A stretch of 21,916 nucleotides of DNA from Pelargonium cotyledonis (taxonomy: Eukaryota; Streptophyta; Magnoliopsida; Geraniales; Geraniaceae). The stretch lies in NCBI GenBank assembly GCA_036897625.1, contig JAYMTA010001080.1, positions 1 through 21,916 of the forward strand, in the 5' to 3' direction. The notes under the pieces are model-generated. The model was given only the letters and a program-made list of their open reading frames with translations. It had not been told where the DNA came from and searched no databases. This document shows, piece by piece, positions 1 through 10,228 of the stretch. Both the position numbers and the translations under genes were made by a program. The first letter of the stretch is position 1, and each line of letters begins with the position of its first letter.

Positions 1-2331
1 CTTGGAGAAGGCGAGTCGGGAGGTGAGAGGGTGTGTGCCCAGTACGGAAGGGAGGGGGTTGAATGCTGGATGCTATCTCAGGTACTCCAACCACAAGTTC
101 TATAATGATGGACAAGATTCAAATCATCGTTCTGGTAAGTTTTGTTCTTTGGTTTTGTGTTTGGCTGCTGAGAAAGGAGAGGATTTAGTGATGGAAACCT
201 TGGAATTTTTTGTTTGTGTTTGGTCTCTGTCATGTTGGAGGTTCTGATTTTTAGGGGGTTTGTGTTGATGAAGGTAAATTCGGCTAGGAATCTGAGTTCT
301 AGTTCTGAATTATGCTTTTGATATAAGGATTGGGGGGTTGTGAACTGAGAGGATAAGCAATGTAGAATTTAATAATTGAACTTTTGTTTTTCTTTGAAAT
401 TCTCTCAGCAACCAAACAAAGGGGAGGTGTTATTGTCTGAGTGATCTCGTAGGAACCAAAATCTAATTTCTCTTTGTGTGTTGTGTTTTTCAGGATCTCT
501 CGGAACAGGAGCCATAGTAGCAATTGTTCTTAGCGGCACTGCCATCTTAATGCTTTCATTCTTTGCAGCTTATGCCGTCTATGCCAGGTTATCGAAGAAG
601 AAATCAGGTACAAATATATATTTATTCATACTGGTTTCTTCCCAATTCCCATCATTGCTATTATCTCCACCAATGGCTACTGGTGCTGTTCTAACACATC
701 TTTTCCTGAATTGTGTTATGATCTAGAACAAAAAAATCTTGGCCGGATTTCGAGCCTTTTTAACAAGTCAAATTTGAGTTTTAAATACGATACACTGGAG
801 AAGGCAACAGATTATTTTAATCCTTCAAGGAAAATTGGCCAAGGAGGAGCTGGTTCTGTATATATGGGGACTCTTCCAGATGGGAAGGTTGTGGCGGTGA
901 AGAGATTGATCTTTAACACCAGGCAATGGGTAGATGAGTTCTTCAATGAGGTAAACCTAATCAGTGGAATCAAACACAAGAACCTTGTGAAACTTTTGGG
1001 TTGTAGCATAGAAGGCCCTGAGAGTCTCCTGGTGTATGAGTATGTACTGAACAAGAGCCTCGATCAATTCATTTTCGGTAATTTTCCTCTCTTTATATTA
1101 CCTGGTACACAATGAGGCCACAAAGAATTTGCAGAATGCAAACCTTGTTGTTCATTGCTTGCAGATGAGCAAAAACATAAAATTTTGAAGTGGAAACATC
1201 GTTTCAATATAGTACTTGGAACTGCTGAAGGGCTTGCATATCTTCATGGTGGTTCTGCTATAAGAATAATCCACAGAGACATAAAAAGCAGCAATGTTCT
1301 TATAGATGAGAACCTAAACCCAAAGATTGCTGACTTTGGACTCGTGCGGTGCTTTGCTGCAGACCAAAGTCATCTTAGCACTGGAATAGCAGGGACACTG
1401 TAAGTGGAACAAATTCTTACTCTTTGTTTAAGCATTATATGTAATGGTAAATTGGTAATGCACATAACCATAAACAAATGTAGACATATTTGTACATATT
1501 TAGACTTCATGTTGCAATGACTTCTTCTGAATAGTTGTATGACTCAATGTCTCCATTGGATTACTTTTGCATCAATAATCATATAATGGGTCAAATTGTT
1601 AATATGATTCACTAGTGTTGAGTGTCACACTGGTCTAGATAATAAATTTGGTCTTCATGCTACCCTAGCACAAGTATATCTATTTCATCTAAAACTGGTA
1701 TCCTATTGGTGGTGCAGAGGCTACATGGCTCCCGAGTATCTTGTTAAGGGACAACTTACAGAAAAAGCAGACGTATATAGTTTTGGAGTTCTGGTCATGG
1801 AGATTGTGACTGGTAGGAAAAATAATGTCTTCGTTCAGGACTCTGGTTCCCTCCTTCAAACGGTAAGATCCAAATCAATCTATAACAAACTTTCCCAAGT
1901 TGCATTCACATGTCCCAAATTTGTGTTATAACATTAGCGGTTTTACAATGTGAATTTTTTCACTTTTGCCTCAGGTTTGGAGACATTACACATCCAATAC
2001 ATTGATGGAAGCCATTGACCCGACTCTGAGAGTTGATTTTCCAGCGAAAGATTCCTCAGATGTGCTTCAAATTGGGCTATTGTGCACGCAAGCTTCAGCT
2101 GCATTACGGCCATCCATGGCAGAAGTTGTCCGAATGCTAACTAGTAAACATTGTGAGATCCCTAAGCCAAGTCAGCCTCCTTTTATGAAAACAAGTATGC
2201 TAGAAACAGACAGCTCCCTGAGGTCTTATACCATCAACAGTTTGTATGCAGACGCCAGAATTGAGACATCCTATAGTTCCACAGAGTCCTTTGGTATCAT
2301 CAACAGTTCCGATAGGCCATCCAGGAGCTAA
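1..2331 (+). CDS. CRK3: Cysteine-rich receptor-like protein kinase (CRK), 3' part only
   Basis: Partial CDS with exons 1(cut)-134, 494-607, 727-1077, 1165-1399, 1718-1862 and 1975-2331; all junctions are GT-AG and in frame, ending in TAA. It encodes a plasma-membrane receptor Ser/Thr kinase. The first exon is the end of a Gnk2/DUF26 extracellular domain ([20 protein letters not shown]). Exon 2 is the membrane span ([19 protein letters not shown]) followed by a basic ARLSKKK stop. The kinase domain looks catalytically complete: Gly loop [18 protein letters not shown] lysine, helix-C Glu in [17 protein letters not shown] (an RD kinase), [11 protein letters not shown] and the RPSM motif. The tail after about 2160 is Ser/Thr-rich. 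The signal peptide and most of the ectodomain lie left of the window. [18 protein letters not shown] resembles what I recall of Arabidopsis CRK3 more than CRK2, so the family call is firm and the symbol tentative. Confidence 0.9.
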
Positions 2332-3423
2332 AAAAGTGGATTCGGCTTAAAGTTCTAGTGACCTCCAAAGGTGTAATCATTTGGAGCATGGACTAAAACT
2401 CAATTTGGATTGTGGAAACTTGAAGGAAAAGCTAAGTGCAAGGCTGTATATCAATTCTCCTCACTATTCATTACAACCCACTTTCTTTTTTCCCTGAAAT
2501 TTTCCGACATCCAATCATAGCCCAAAGAATCCTAAAATCCGTACCTAGATTTTGAAGATCTGCATGTTTTGATTGAGCAAGAAACTGATTTTTTTAGCTG
2601 CACACCGCAAGAATGAGAGTAGATATTCTGTATGTAGAGGGTTTTGTTTGTTTCTTTTACAAATTTATTGATGATAAGGAAATTGTGATTTATACAGCTG
2701 TGTGCGACATTTAATGATGTTAATAGTGAATTAGAAATGAAGCAAAGTGGGTAGTTGGTTTGGGACCCATTTGTTGAAAGGTTGGATTTGGTTTTCACAT
2801 GTTGCCTGGTTTGAGTTGTATTAGCATAAATAAAAAACAAAATCTGATATGGATTTTTGAGAGAGATATAATAGTTATCGTGTGCAAGCACCTTTCAAGA
2901 TTGTATTTGGCAACATAAACAGAGTGAGGTCAACATCAAAAACCCAACAACATTCAATGTGGCTGGCTTTAGATGCTTTCTTGTGTTCACAAATGTGAAA
3001 GCACTGAGTGAGAACCTGAATTCCTCCTACAATTTTGATATTTCACTTGAGAATCATTTGGTTGATATCATAGAACTTGTAATGATAACAAACTCACCAA
3101 CCTGCCCATTTAAATTTTACAGGTCCTTTCACATGGAATGTTATGAAATTGAATGCTTTAAAAGCATAAAGGACACAATGATTCAATCCTCTTATGATAC
3201 TCTTATCAAGAAAGTATCTTCAACATCAGGCATGAGGGAGTTTATATATTTTCCATGTTTTTAAACCAAATTATACATATAATTAATAAATAAAACACTG
3301 TTCAGCACTATACAGATTAGAGCCAATAAATAGTGTGGGCAAGATGCAAGAAAGACTACAAAAGGGATGATCCGCTCCAAATGATGGAAGGAAGGCCGCA
3401 TCAGATGTCTCAAACGATGCAAT
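2332..3423. other. Intergenic, tail-to-tail 3' regions
   Basis: This spacer separates the kinase stop codon (plus) from the stop codon of the membrane-protein gene (minus), so both 3' UTRs should lie here. It is AT-rich. A possible AATAAA polyadenylation signal sits near 2826, but no cleavage site can be fixed. The open stretches in it (2959-3264 plus, 2532-2891 minus) show no family motif and read like chance frames. Confidence 0.6.
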
Positions 3424-6400
3424 TCACCACCTGGAAGCTTAACATACAGATAGATAGATTTCAACATACAATATTTACCTTGTTCTTTCAATATAATGCT
3501 TCATAGCTGTATGGTACCTAAATACAGACATTGCTTCTTCAGATGTGAATGATGGCAAAACCCACCAACCACCCAGTATTCCGAGCAATTTCAGTTTCCG
3601 ATCTTGCACTTCCACTTCAGCTACGCACAGAAGCTTATAGTCTTGAATTTCAACTTTCTTGGCATATAATGACTGCAAGGAAAAGAAAAGGATTGCTAAT
3701 TATTACAAATAACCTGCCTTTGATCAATTAAGTTTGAGGTGTTTGTAGACAATGACCTCTATCAGCAATTGAACATTGTTTAAACTACTACGGCATCTCA
3801 AGTATGTCAAATTTATTAAACATTGGCATTAACATCAGTTCATGCCCTCTATAAGCAATTTAACATGTGTACTAATACACCAAAGGGAACCATCCTGTGT
3901 ATGATAATTCAATAGGACGCTGCCAAGTACTTGTGGATTTAAAGAAATTTCAGTTACATTATGACATACTAGTACAAGTAACGTTACAAAAACAAATTAT
4001 TAAAAAATTGGCATCACAAAATGGCATAATTAAAGAAAACTGGACATATACATGTAAATTTCCAAATGTAATAGATGAAACTAGTACTACATAATTAAAA
4101 CAACAGCAAAGCATGATACTTACCTTCTGCTTGTACAGGTGAGGTTCTACACGCATGAAGTGATAACATAACTGCATCATTCAAAACTTGCAGTCAATAT
4201 CTTAAAAAGCAATAGTCATTTGCACGAGGTCTCAACAAATCAACAGTACATATAAGATAAACATATACTGACCAAAAGCTCAGAGATGGGCACAGATGTA
4301 GCTCACAACATAGTCCTAATGCAGTATAGGCCCAATGGAACCCATGGATGTTTTCATCAAATAAAAAAACTAAGGAGCTATTCCTTGGGTTTCCATCAGA
4401 TAGCACATAAAATACCCCACCATCTATAGCTGCCAAGACTGGACTTAAGAAGCCTTAATCCCTCTTCAAAATTAAGTACATACCCAAATGGTAAGCATTC
4501 AGTAGTTTCTTGTTGAACCAATATGTAGTAAATTCGGGTATCATTCACCAACACTAATGTACTCATACAGTGCTTAATCCATAACAAAATGTGCACAGAT
4601 AGTGACAAACAACATCATATGATTACACAAACAATCACAAAGTATCTCCAATATCCTTTTGTCTTTAATTAACCTGTAGGCTGTAGCATATCTTCAGCAT
4701 CCTTTTTTAATATTTGGTCTAGGATCCAATAAGCTCCTGATTGGGCTTGCTGTTACTTTATCATTAACTCACATTATTATCAACAATTAGTTTGCTTCCT
4801 TACCTTTTCCACCAAAAGATAAACAGACAATGGACTGGGCTTCGTGCTGAGAAGGAAAAGAATGAGTTTAATTGAAAGAACAATAGGATTCTCCCAGTTC
4901 ATCAACACAGTAAGAATGAAAAAAACAGGCATCCAGAATTTCCTTGCACTTCTTAAAAGAGCATGTGGATCATCTTCGTCATCCGACGCACCCAACAAGT
5001 CTCCATGAAAATCACCCACCAAAACATCATGACCTACATTATCAAATTCAAAGCTTGTAAGTTAGTTAGAAGAATGGTTTGGAAAGAATTTGAGTTCCAC
5101 AGTTGCTTATTTAATTAAATGTATAGTAGTAGTTAAGTTGTTGCACTCACCGTGCATAGCATAGGCAACATGACCCCAAATGCTGATTGATCCAAATACC
5201 AATGACAGACCAAAAATGTCTCCAATACTTAATTTCTTCCCTGAGAGACAACCAATAATTACAAGGAGCAATTGATAAAGAAAACCGGATGATGACCATA
5301 GGGTAAGAACATATGAGGTAACAATGCAAGTTCATAAAAAGTAAAGGTCTAAGAAAGTAACTAGTGCCTAACAATGATCTTCCATTTTCTTTTCCCATAA
5401 CTTATGATACCAACAGGGTGGACCCTCTCCACACAGTAGTGCGGGTGTTTGCAAATGATATATAGTGCACTGCATATTACTAGATGCATAAACATTTTTG
5501 TAAACCACAATAAAAGGATGAGAAATGAAAGAAGCCACTGCTAATTTTTAATATGTCAAAAAGCCTTCCAAACTCCCTGAAAATAATAGCTACCCTCTTT
5601 ACAAAAGAAATAGGTTGTCCATGGTACCTGATTTATTCACCCAAGAGAAGTAGCACCCATTGAGGAGGCCTGTGTGGAACCTCACATGATGCATGTAGGT
5701 TTTTTCATGGCCTTAACTCCAAGAAATGCTATTAGCTTAAACATTAGAGCCAGTAAATCTCCCTTCAGAAAAGAAGCAGGTAAACTAGTGTTCTTTTGTT
5801 TTACCCAGCCACAGTTGGAAATTATTACCACTCCCACCCTAGTGTCAACTTCTCTAAAGAATTCTATAAAAAAAATATTAAAAGAATGGATTAAACCATG
5901 CATTTTATCGTAGCAATGACCAAAGGAGTCAATGAAGGAGATCTAACAAGTCACTCCCCGCGTGATAGGAAACTAAGGACACTGAAATCCTAATAGAACA
6001 AGATTCACCCATGCTATAAACTAGTCCTACCACAAGTATGAAGGTGATTAAATCTAGTGCAATCAAATTATAAGCTTCACTTTTACGATGCATAAATATA
6101 GTCCCTTTCAATATTAAATGGAGAACTAAGGACTAAGGAGTAAAGAAAAATTTATAGATAATCTTGATAGTCTGAGAAACCCTCCCTTCAATATTTAATG
6201 GAGAACTAAGGAACAAAGAAAAATTGAAAGATAATCCAGATAGTCCATGAAACCCGCTAACCTATTTTGTAGTGTTAAACTTAACTCCAACCCAAAAGCT
6301 ATCAAGTGAAAGGCTCAACTTGTATATCAAGTGGCGACAAACTTCACAATCTTTCCTCACATGAAAACTAGATAAGATAACGTACCACGCAAGTGGACAA

Positions 6401-7312
6401 AGAAAGGAGGTAAGATAGACTTGTCACTAGGCCCAACAAAATCATTTTTGATACTATGTTAAAGTTGACTCAAATCTAATAAAATATAGTTGATAGGTTG
6501 AGGGCCCAACTAGTATATCAAGGGGCGATAGATTTCACATTCATTCAATATGAGATTTATTAACGTGTAGGAATACAAAATTTACCAATACCAAGATGAC
6601 AGAAATATAATACTCCCTCCATCCCAAACTGTCAACTTTTCATTTTTCGTAAAAATAAGAAAAATCTAAAGTTAATCTTTCTCGTTCATACGTCCAGTGC
6701 TCTTGTTGTAACAAACCAAGGGATCCTAACTAACCCATCTTAAGAGGATGTTGGTAATTCATGCATAACAAACTAACCAAAAATGAAAGCAGACACTCAT
6801 TTTGTGACGGAGGGAGTACACAATTAACTTTATTAAGAGACACTACTCACAAATTTCTCGGAAAACCAAATTTCAATATCCAACCTACTGCCACAGCATC
6901 AACAAATATGCTGACAACTAATGAACACAATACAATACCATAAAAATTCAAAAGGGGCAAAATATTCAACATAATTAGGTCAAGTGAGTGACATGCCTGA
7001 TGAACAAACATTGTAAGCAGATCCTCTCTGTATATTTAGCTTGCAATGCAATCTTGCAGCGCGGTTGTGCAGTGTCGGTTCAATCCCTTTAATCCATCTC
7101 TTTATAGGCTCAAATCTGGCATAAACTGGAGCACAAATTATCACAATCCAGAAGACAAAATCAATCATAAACTACAAATAATTCAGTAAACAAAAGGGTA
7201 AAAAGAAGCACTCACACAATTGCCTTGACTGGGAAATTGCTGGAGAAGATGAGTATGTGATCAAAGCTAGGGTTTTCCTGATCGGACGGACAAATTTACC
7301 TGCGTACGCCAT
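3424..7312 (-). CDS. Unrecognised multi-exon small membrane protein
   Basis: Plant gene of unknown function. Clear exons, in transcript order: 7171 down to about 6993, 5669-5629, 5240-5151, 5033-4804, 4171-4124, 3672-3479 and a last exon 3430-3424 holding only the end of an Arg codon, Trp and TGA. The junctions from 5669 onward keep frame (phases 1, 1, 0, 0, 2) with GT-AG sites. The start is probably ATG at 7312 (MAYA, exon 7312-7300) joined through an 11-nt exon (7228-7218), for about 270 aa; ATG at 7168 is the alternative. Hydrophobic segments: IDFVFWIVIICAPVYARF near the N-terminus, IFGLSLVFGSISIWGHVAY in the middle, and FWMPVFFILTVLMNW through SIKLILFLL. An acidic loop (GASDDEDDPHALL) precedes the last of these. 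The C-terminal third is soluble and charged (VEIQDYKLLCVAEVEVQDRK). I do not recognise a named domain. The junction between the 7171 exon and the 5669 exon is unresolved. Confidence 0.72.
6103..6255. repeat. Imperfect tandem duplication, about 80-bp unit
   Basis: Two adjacent units (6103-6182 and 6183-6255) both begin with TTCAATATT(A/T)AATGG, continue with GAGAACTAAGGA, and end with a GATAATC..GATAGTC..GAAACC string. The second copy lacks about 9 bases in the middle. They lie in the large intron of the membrane-protein gene. Confidence 0.8.
6273..6541. repeat. Diverged direct repeat pair, about 185-bp spacing
   Basis: Copy 1 (6273-6348) and copy 2 (6457-6541) share the order TGTTAAA-TT-ACTC..., then GGCTCAACTTGTATATCAAG (copy 1) against GGCCCAACTAGTATATCAAG (copy 2), then GGCGA-A-A-TTCACA. 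This is probably the remains of an old transposable element; no coding or terminal structure can be made out. Confidence 0.55.
6611..6818. mobile_element. Stowaway-type MITE, intact, in an intron
   Basis: A 204-bp element (6613-6816) with inverted ends CTCCCTCCATCCCAAACTGTC on the left and, read on the minus strand, CTCCCTCCGTCACAAAATGAG on the right. It is flanked by the dinucleotide TA on each side (6611-6612 and 6817-6818). TA duplication plus the CTCCCTCCRTC terminus is the hallmark of Stowaway MITEs, non-autonomous relatives of Tc1/mariner. It has no coding capacity. It sits between two exons of the minus-strand membrane-protein gene, so it is probably spliced out. Confidence 0.88.
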
Positions 7313-7341
7313 TACATCTTCTCAAATTGCTTCGTCACCAT
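7312..7341 (-). promoter_or_regulatory. Upstream ORF overlapping the presumed start codon
   Basis: On the minus strand a 9-codon ORF (MVTKQFEKM, ATG at 7341) ends in TAA at 7314-7312. Its last A is the first A of the proposed main start codon (ATGTAATGG arrangement). If transcribed this way, the main ORF would be reached by reinitiation or leaky scanning. This depends on the 7312 start being right and on the transcript starting upstream of 7341. Confidence 0.45.
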
Positions 7342-7896
7342 TTTCACTTCGATTTTGGTTGATTATCGGCATAATGGCATGAAAACGACGTCGTATTTTT
7401 GTGCAGGTTACTAGGTTAGCAGGTGTGTTTTTTTCATCTTTAACCGTGAGGTTTTCAAAACGGGCTCCCAATTAGCATTAAGTCATATTACGTTCAGACT
7501 AACTTTCATTCAAACTGACCAGTATCACAAGAGCAACAAATATCTTGTTTTTAAGTTTTAACGCACATGCATTCTCTGATATTCGAACTCAAGATCTTAG
7601 ATTAAAATATAACAATTTCTTATCACTTGACCCACGCGTTTGTCATATGTTGTTAATTATCACGTGTGTTTGATTTCTAGGAAAGTGTAGACGTGTGCAA
7701 AGGTAATTTGTAATCTTGTGCTGACTTGGTAAGGTGACAAAGGCTCTCAATATCTCCTATTTTTTCTCTTTTAAAGGCACAATATTTCTACATTTTAAAT
7801 TTAACTTTTTGGAAGAAAATATCTGTAGAAACCAAATAAATAGGGTCCAGTGGTTGGCAACTAAAAGATCCAATCCAAGAAAACCAGTCAAAAAAC
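7313..7896. promoter_or_regulatory. Divergent promoter region, membrane protein / DnaJ gene
   Basis: This 584-bp spacer separates two head-to-head start codons and must hold both promoters unless they reach into the genes. Visible sites are a 10-bp perfect palindrome ACGACGTCGT (7385-7394), an ACGCGT (CAMTA-type) core near 7634-7639, and a G-box CACGTG (7661-7666). G-boxes bind bHLH/PIF and bZIP/HY5 factors and are common in light-regulated plastid genes. A SINE-like sequence occupies part of the middle. Confidence 0.55.
7540..7645 (-). mobile_element. Possible tRNA-derived SINE fragment
   Basis: On the minus strand, TGGGTCAAGTGATAA (plus 7620-7634) resembles a tRNA/SINE A box and GAGTTCGAATATC (plus 7578-7590) resembles a B box, about 30 bp apart as in pol III internal promoters. 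The sequence does not fold as a real tRNA, and I found no clear poly(A) tail or target duplication, so this is probably a decayed SINE. Confidence 0.4.
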
Positions 7897-9498
7897 ATGT
7901 CCATCTCCATGGTGCCAATTTCCCAATTCTTAGTGCCAAAATCTCCCTCCAAACACATCCCAAGGTAATTTGCAATCTTATTTCTTCAGAAAAAAACACT
8001 TCAATTTTGCTTTTGTTTATGTCTCTGCTTGAGTCTTGGTTTCAGTACATGGTTTTTTCTTTTCTTTTATTGTTTGCAAGATGGAGGCATAAAAGCAGTG
8101 TAATCAGATGTAGTAGTGGTAACACAAAAACTGGAGAAACAGCAAGAAAATATCAGAATTACTATGAGTTGCTTGGTGTCTCTGTTGACTCAACTCCCCT
8201 GCAAATCAAAGGAGCTTACAGGAAGTTGCAGAAGAAATATCACCCAGATATTGCTGGCAAAAAGGTCATTTCATTTGTTGTACGTGATGCACCTAAATTA
8301 TATGTAGGTTGACGTGACATACTTTTAGGCACATAAGACAACCCAACTCCTTCTTCCTCTCTCCAAAATCTGTTCGGGTCTCACCTCATCCCCTTTCAAT
8401 GTAGAATTATTTGTGAAAATGAATCTAACCGTCGACTACATCTAACCCAAGAAGATACCCACTACCCCACCAGACTGAAAACCCAAGTTGTCTAAATAAT
8501 ATGTATAATGTACATTTTCCATTTATCACAACATGACACGTGACTTCCATGTAAAGCGGCTACATGCTCCAAATTGCTTACTTTTTTAATTACAATTCTC
8601 TGATATTTCTTTATATTAGTTTTTTAGGGTCATGAGCATACACTACAGCTGAATGAGGCCTACAAGGTGCTGATGAGAGAGGATCTGAGAAGATACTATG
8701 ATGCTTCTATTGGCCAAACAAGAGTATCATTTGGAAGAAACAAATCTGGTTTAGGGTACAGCTCATGGGAAGGTCCCTTGAGACCCCAAGCTTTGTTTGT
8801 TGATGAAAATGCATGCATAGGTAGCTCATTGTTCATTTCATAAATCATAAGCTGCAAATTTGTGATCTGGCATGTACCAATGGATTTGCTTATGGTTGCA
8901 GGGTGTAAAGAGTGTGTGCATCATGCAAGCAACACATTCGCATTCGATGAAGCTCTGGGATGTGCCAGAGTCAAGGTTCAATACGGGGACGATGATAAAA
9001 GTATTGAGGTGATTAAAGCTATTCAGTATTCACTAAATATGCAAAATGTAATGGTGAGGTTCTGATACTGTTTACTGATAACCCCAGGTTGCGGTTGATT
9101 CGTGCCCTGTGAACTGCATCCATAGGGTGGAAAGGGAAGAGTTGGCGGTGCTCGAGTTTCTGATCCAACCTCAGAAGAAAGACGGGTATGGTGTGTTTGG
9201 AGGAGGCTGGGAAAAACCTGCAAATGTTTTCATGGCAGCCAAGACCTACAGCAAGCAATTGGAACGGGAAGCTGAAAACCGTGCAAAAAATGGTAAAAAC
9301 TACATTTTCAATGCCTATATATAATGACCCATGCTGTATTTTCAATTTTTCACGAATGTGTCTACTACTGTAGTACATGCAAGTGTCGACGAAGAGACCC
9401 CAGCTCAAGCAGAAGCTCAGGCTAACGCCAGCATGAAATTAAAGAGGGAGAGATTCTCAAGTCTTTTGAATTGGGTGAAGGAAGTCCTTGGCTCATAA
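7897..9498 (+). CDS. Plastid DnaJ (J-domain) protein with ferredoxin-like 4Fe-4S domain
   Basis: Six exons: 7897-7964, 8081-8264, 8628-8820, 8902-9008, 9088-9292 and 9374-9498, giving 293 aa. The start MSISMVPISQFLVPKSPSKH was chosen because it splices in frame (AG|A) into exon 2 and looks like a chloroplast transit peptide. The J-domain (about 50-112) begins YYELLGVSVDSTPLQIKGAY, carries HPD at 77-79 for Hsp70 ATPase stimulation, and ends LRRYYD. A bacterial-type ferredoxin domain follows: CIGCKEC (Cys147, 150, 153) and CPVNC (Cys190, 194), enough for one [4Fe-4S] cluster. The C-terminus is a charged segment ending FSSLLNWVKEVLGS. This is the DJC73/DJC76/DJC77 type of plant plastid J-protein; the short length suggests DJC73, but that is from memory. 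It diverges from the gene to its left and converges with SIRB. Confidence 0.92.
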
Positions 9499-10228
9499 GT
9501 TCAAGAAGCAAACCATGAAAGTATCTGCCAAGACGCGATCTGATCTCAAATATAGATACTCTATACAATTATAACATGTAAAGAATGGACTGAATGCAGG
9601 ATAGATATAGAATATAGATAGAAGAATGTACATATTGGATCAATTACCAGATTAGAAGCTTTGGAGTTGCAGCAAGTTTGTCTTGGTGTCTCAGTTAGGT
9701 GATACTTCAGTGAAAACAGCCAAGTTAGTGTCATTGCAGCTTCAATAAAAAAAAAGCATGAATCATCAACTCTGAGTAACATTAGGATCATCAACAATAA
9801 AATAGAATTTACATTTGTGTTCATATAGAGCATGCATTGAGGCTTGAAGCAGAAAAACGTTATGCGAATCTACAATAATTGTTCGATCCTAACATTGAGA
9901 AAGTACATTTTATGCTAATTCATCTACAACTCCAAGTTTTCCTGCAATAATTAGATGGAATGGAAGCAACATAATATCATTTGCCATTTCTTTCCAGCTT
10001 GGTTTCACTGCCGAGTGGCAGATTCAAATGATGTTAGATCATTCCCCATCAATTATCAGGAAGCACGGAATGGCAAGGCCTGGAACATCATATATTGGGT
10101 CCCACTTTGACACTAGCAACATCCTTGCATTGGAAGCTTTCGTCGAAATTAGACAAATCCATCAAATCCAGAAAACAAATGCATTTGGCCTGAAATAAAA
10201 GAACTGTACTTTTAACCGTGTCATAACA
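9499..10228. other. Convergent intergenic spacer, DnaJ gene / SIRB
   Basis: This holds the 3' UTRs of two converging genes. It is AT-rich with no coding signal on either strand. An AATAAA string at about 9744 (plus) could serve as a polyadenylation signal. I see no repeat or transposon ends here. Confidence 0.6.

Noticed and set aside
2959..3264. 101-codon open frame, plus strand
   Set aside because: No domain, no splice context, not supported by composition; lies in the shared 3' region of two genes.
5674..5913. Overlapping open frames on both strands
   Set aside because: They lie in an intron of the membrane-protein gene, with no conserved motif.
6992..7003. GC-AG intron donor (CAG|GCATGT)
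   Set aside because: Looks good as a site, but leaves phase 1 while the 5669 exon needs phase 2 to avoid a stop.
7578..7634. tRNA gene on the minus strand
   Set aside because: Box-like strings are present but no cloverleaf or acceptor stem can be drawn, so it is treated as a SINE remnant.
7734..8312. 192-codon frame running through the DnaJ start
   Set aside because: It reads through intron 1 in the wrong frame for the transit peptide and only joins the J-domain frame in exon 2; the spliced start at 7897 is better.
8532..8545. CACGTG motif
   Set aside because: Lies in DnaJ intron 2; a six-base match there is weak evidence of function.
9019..9408. 129-codon minus-strand frame
   Set aside because: Shadow of DnaJ exons 5 and 6; no family features.
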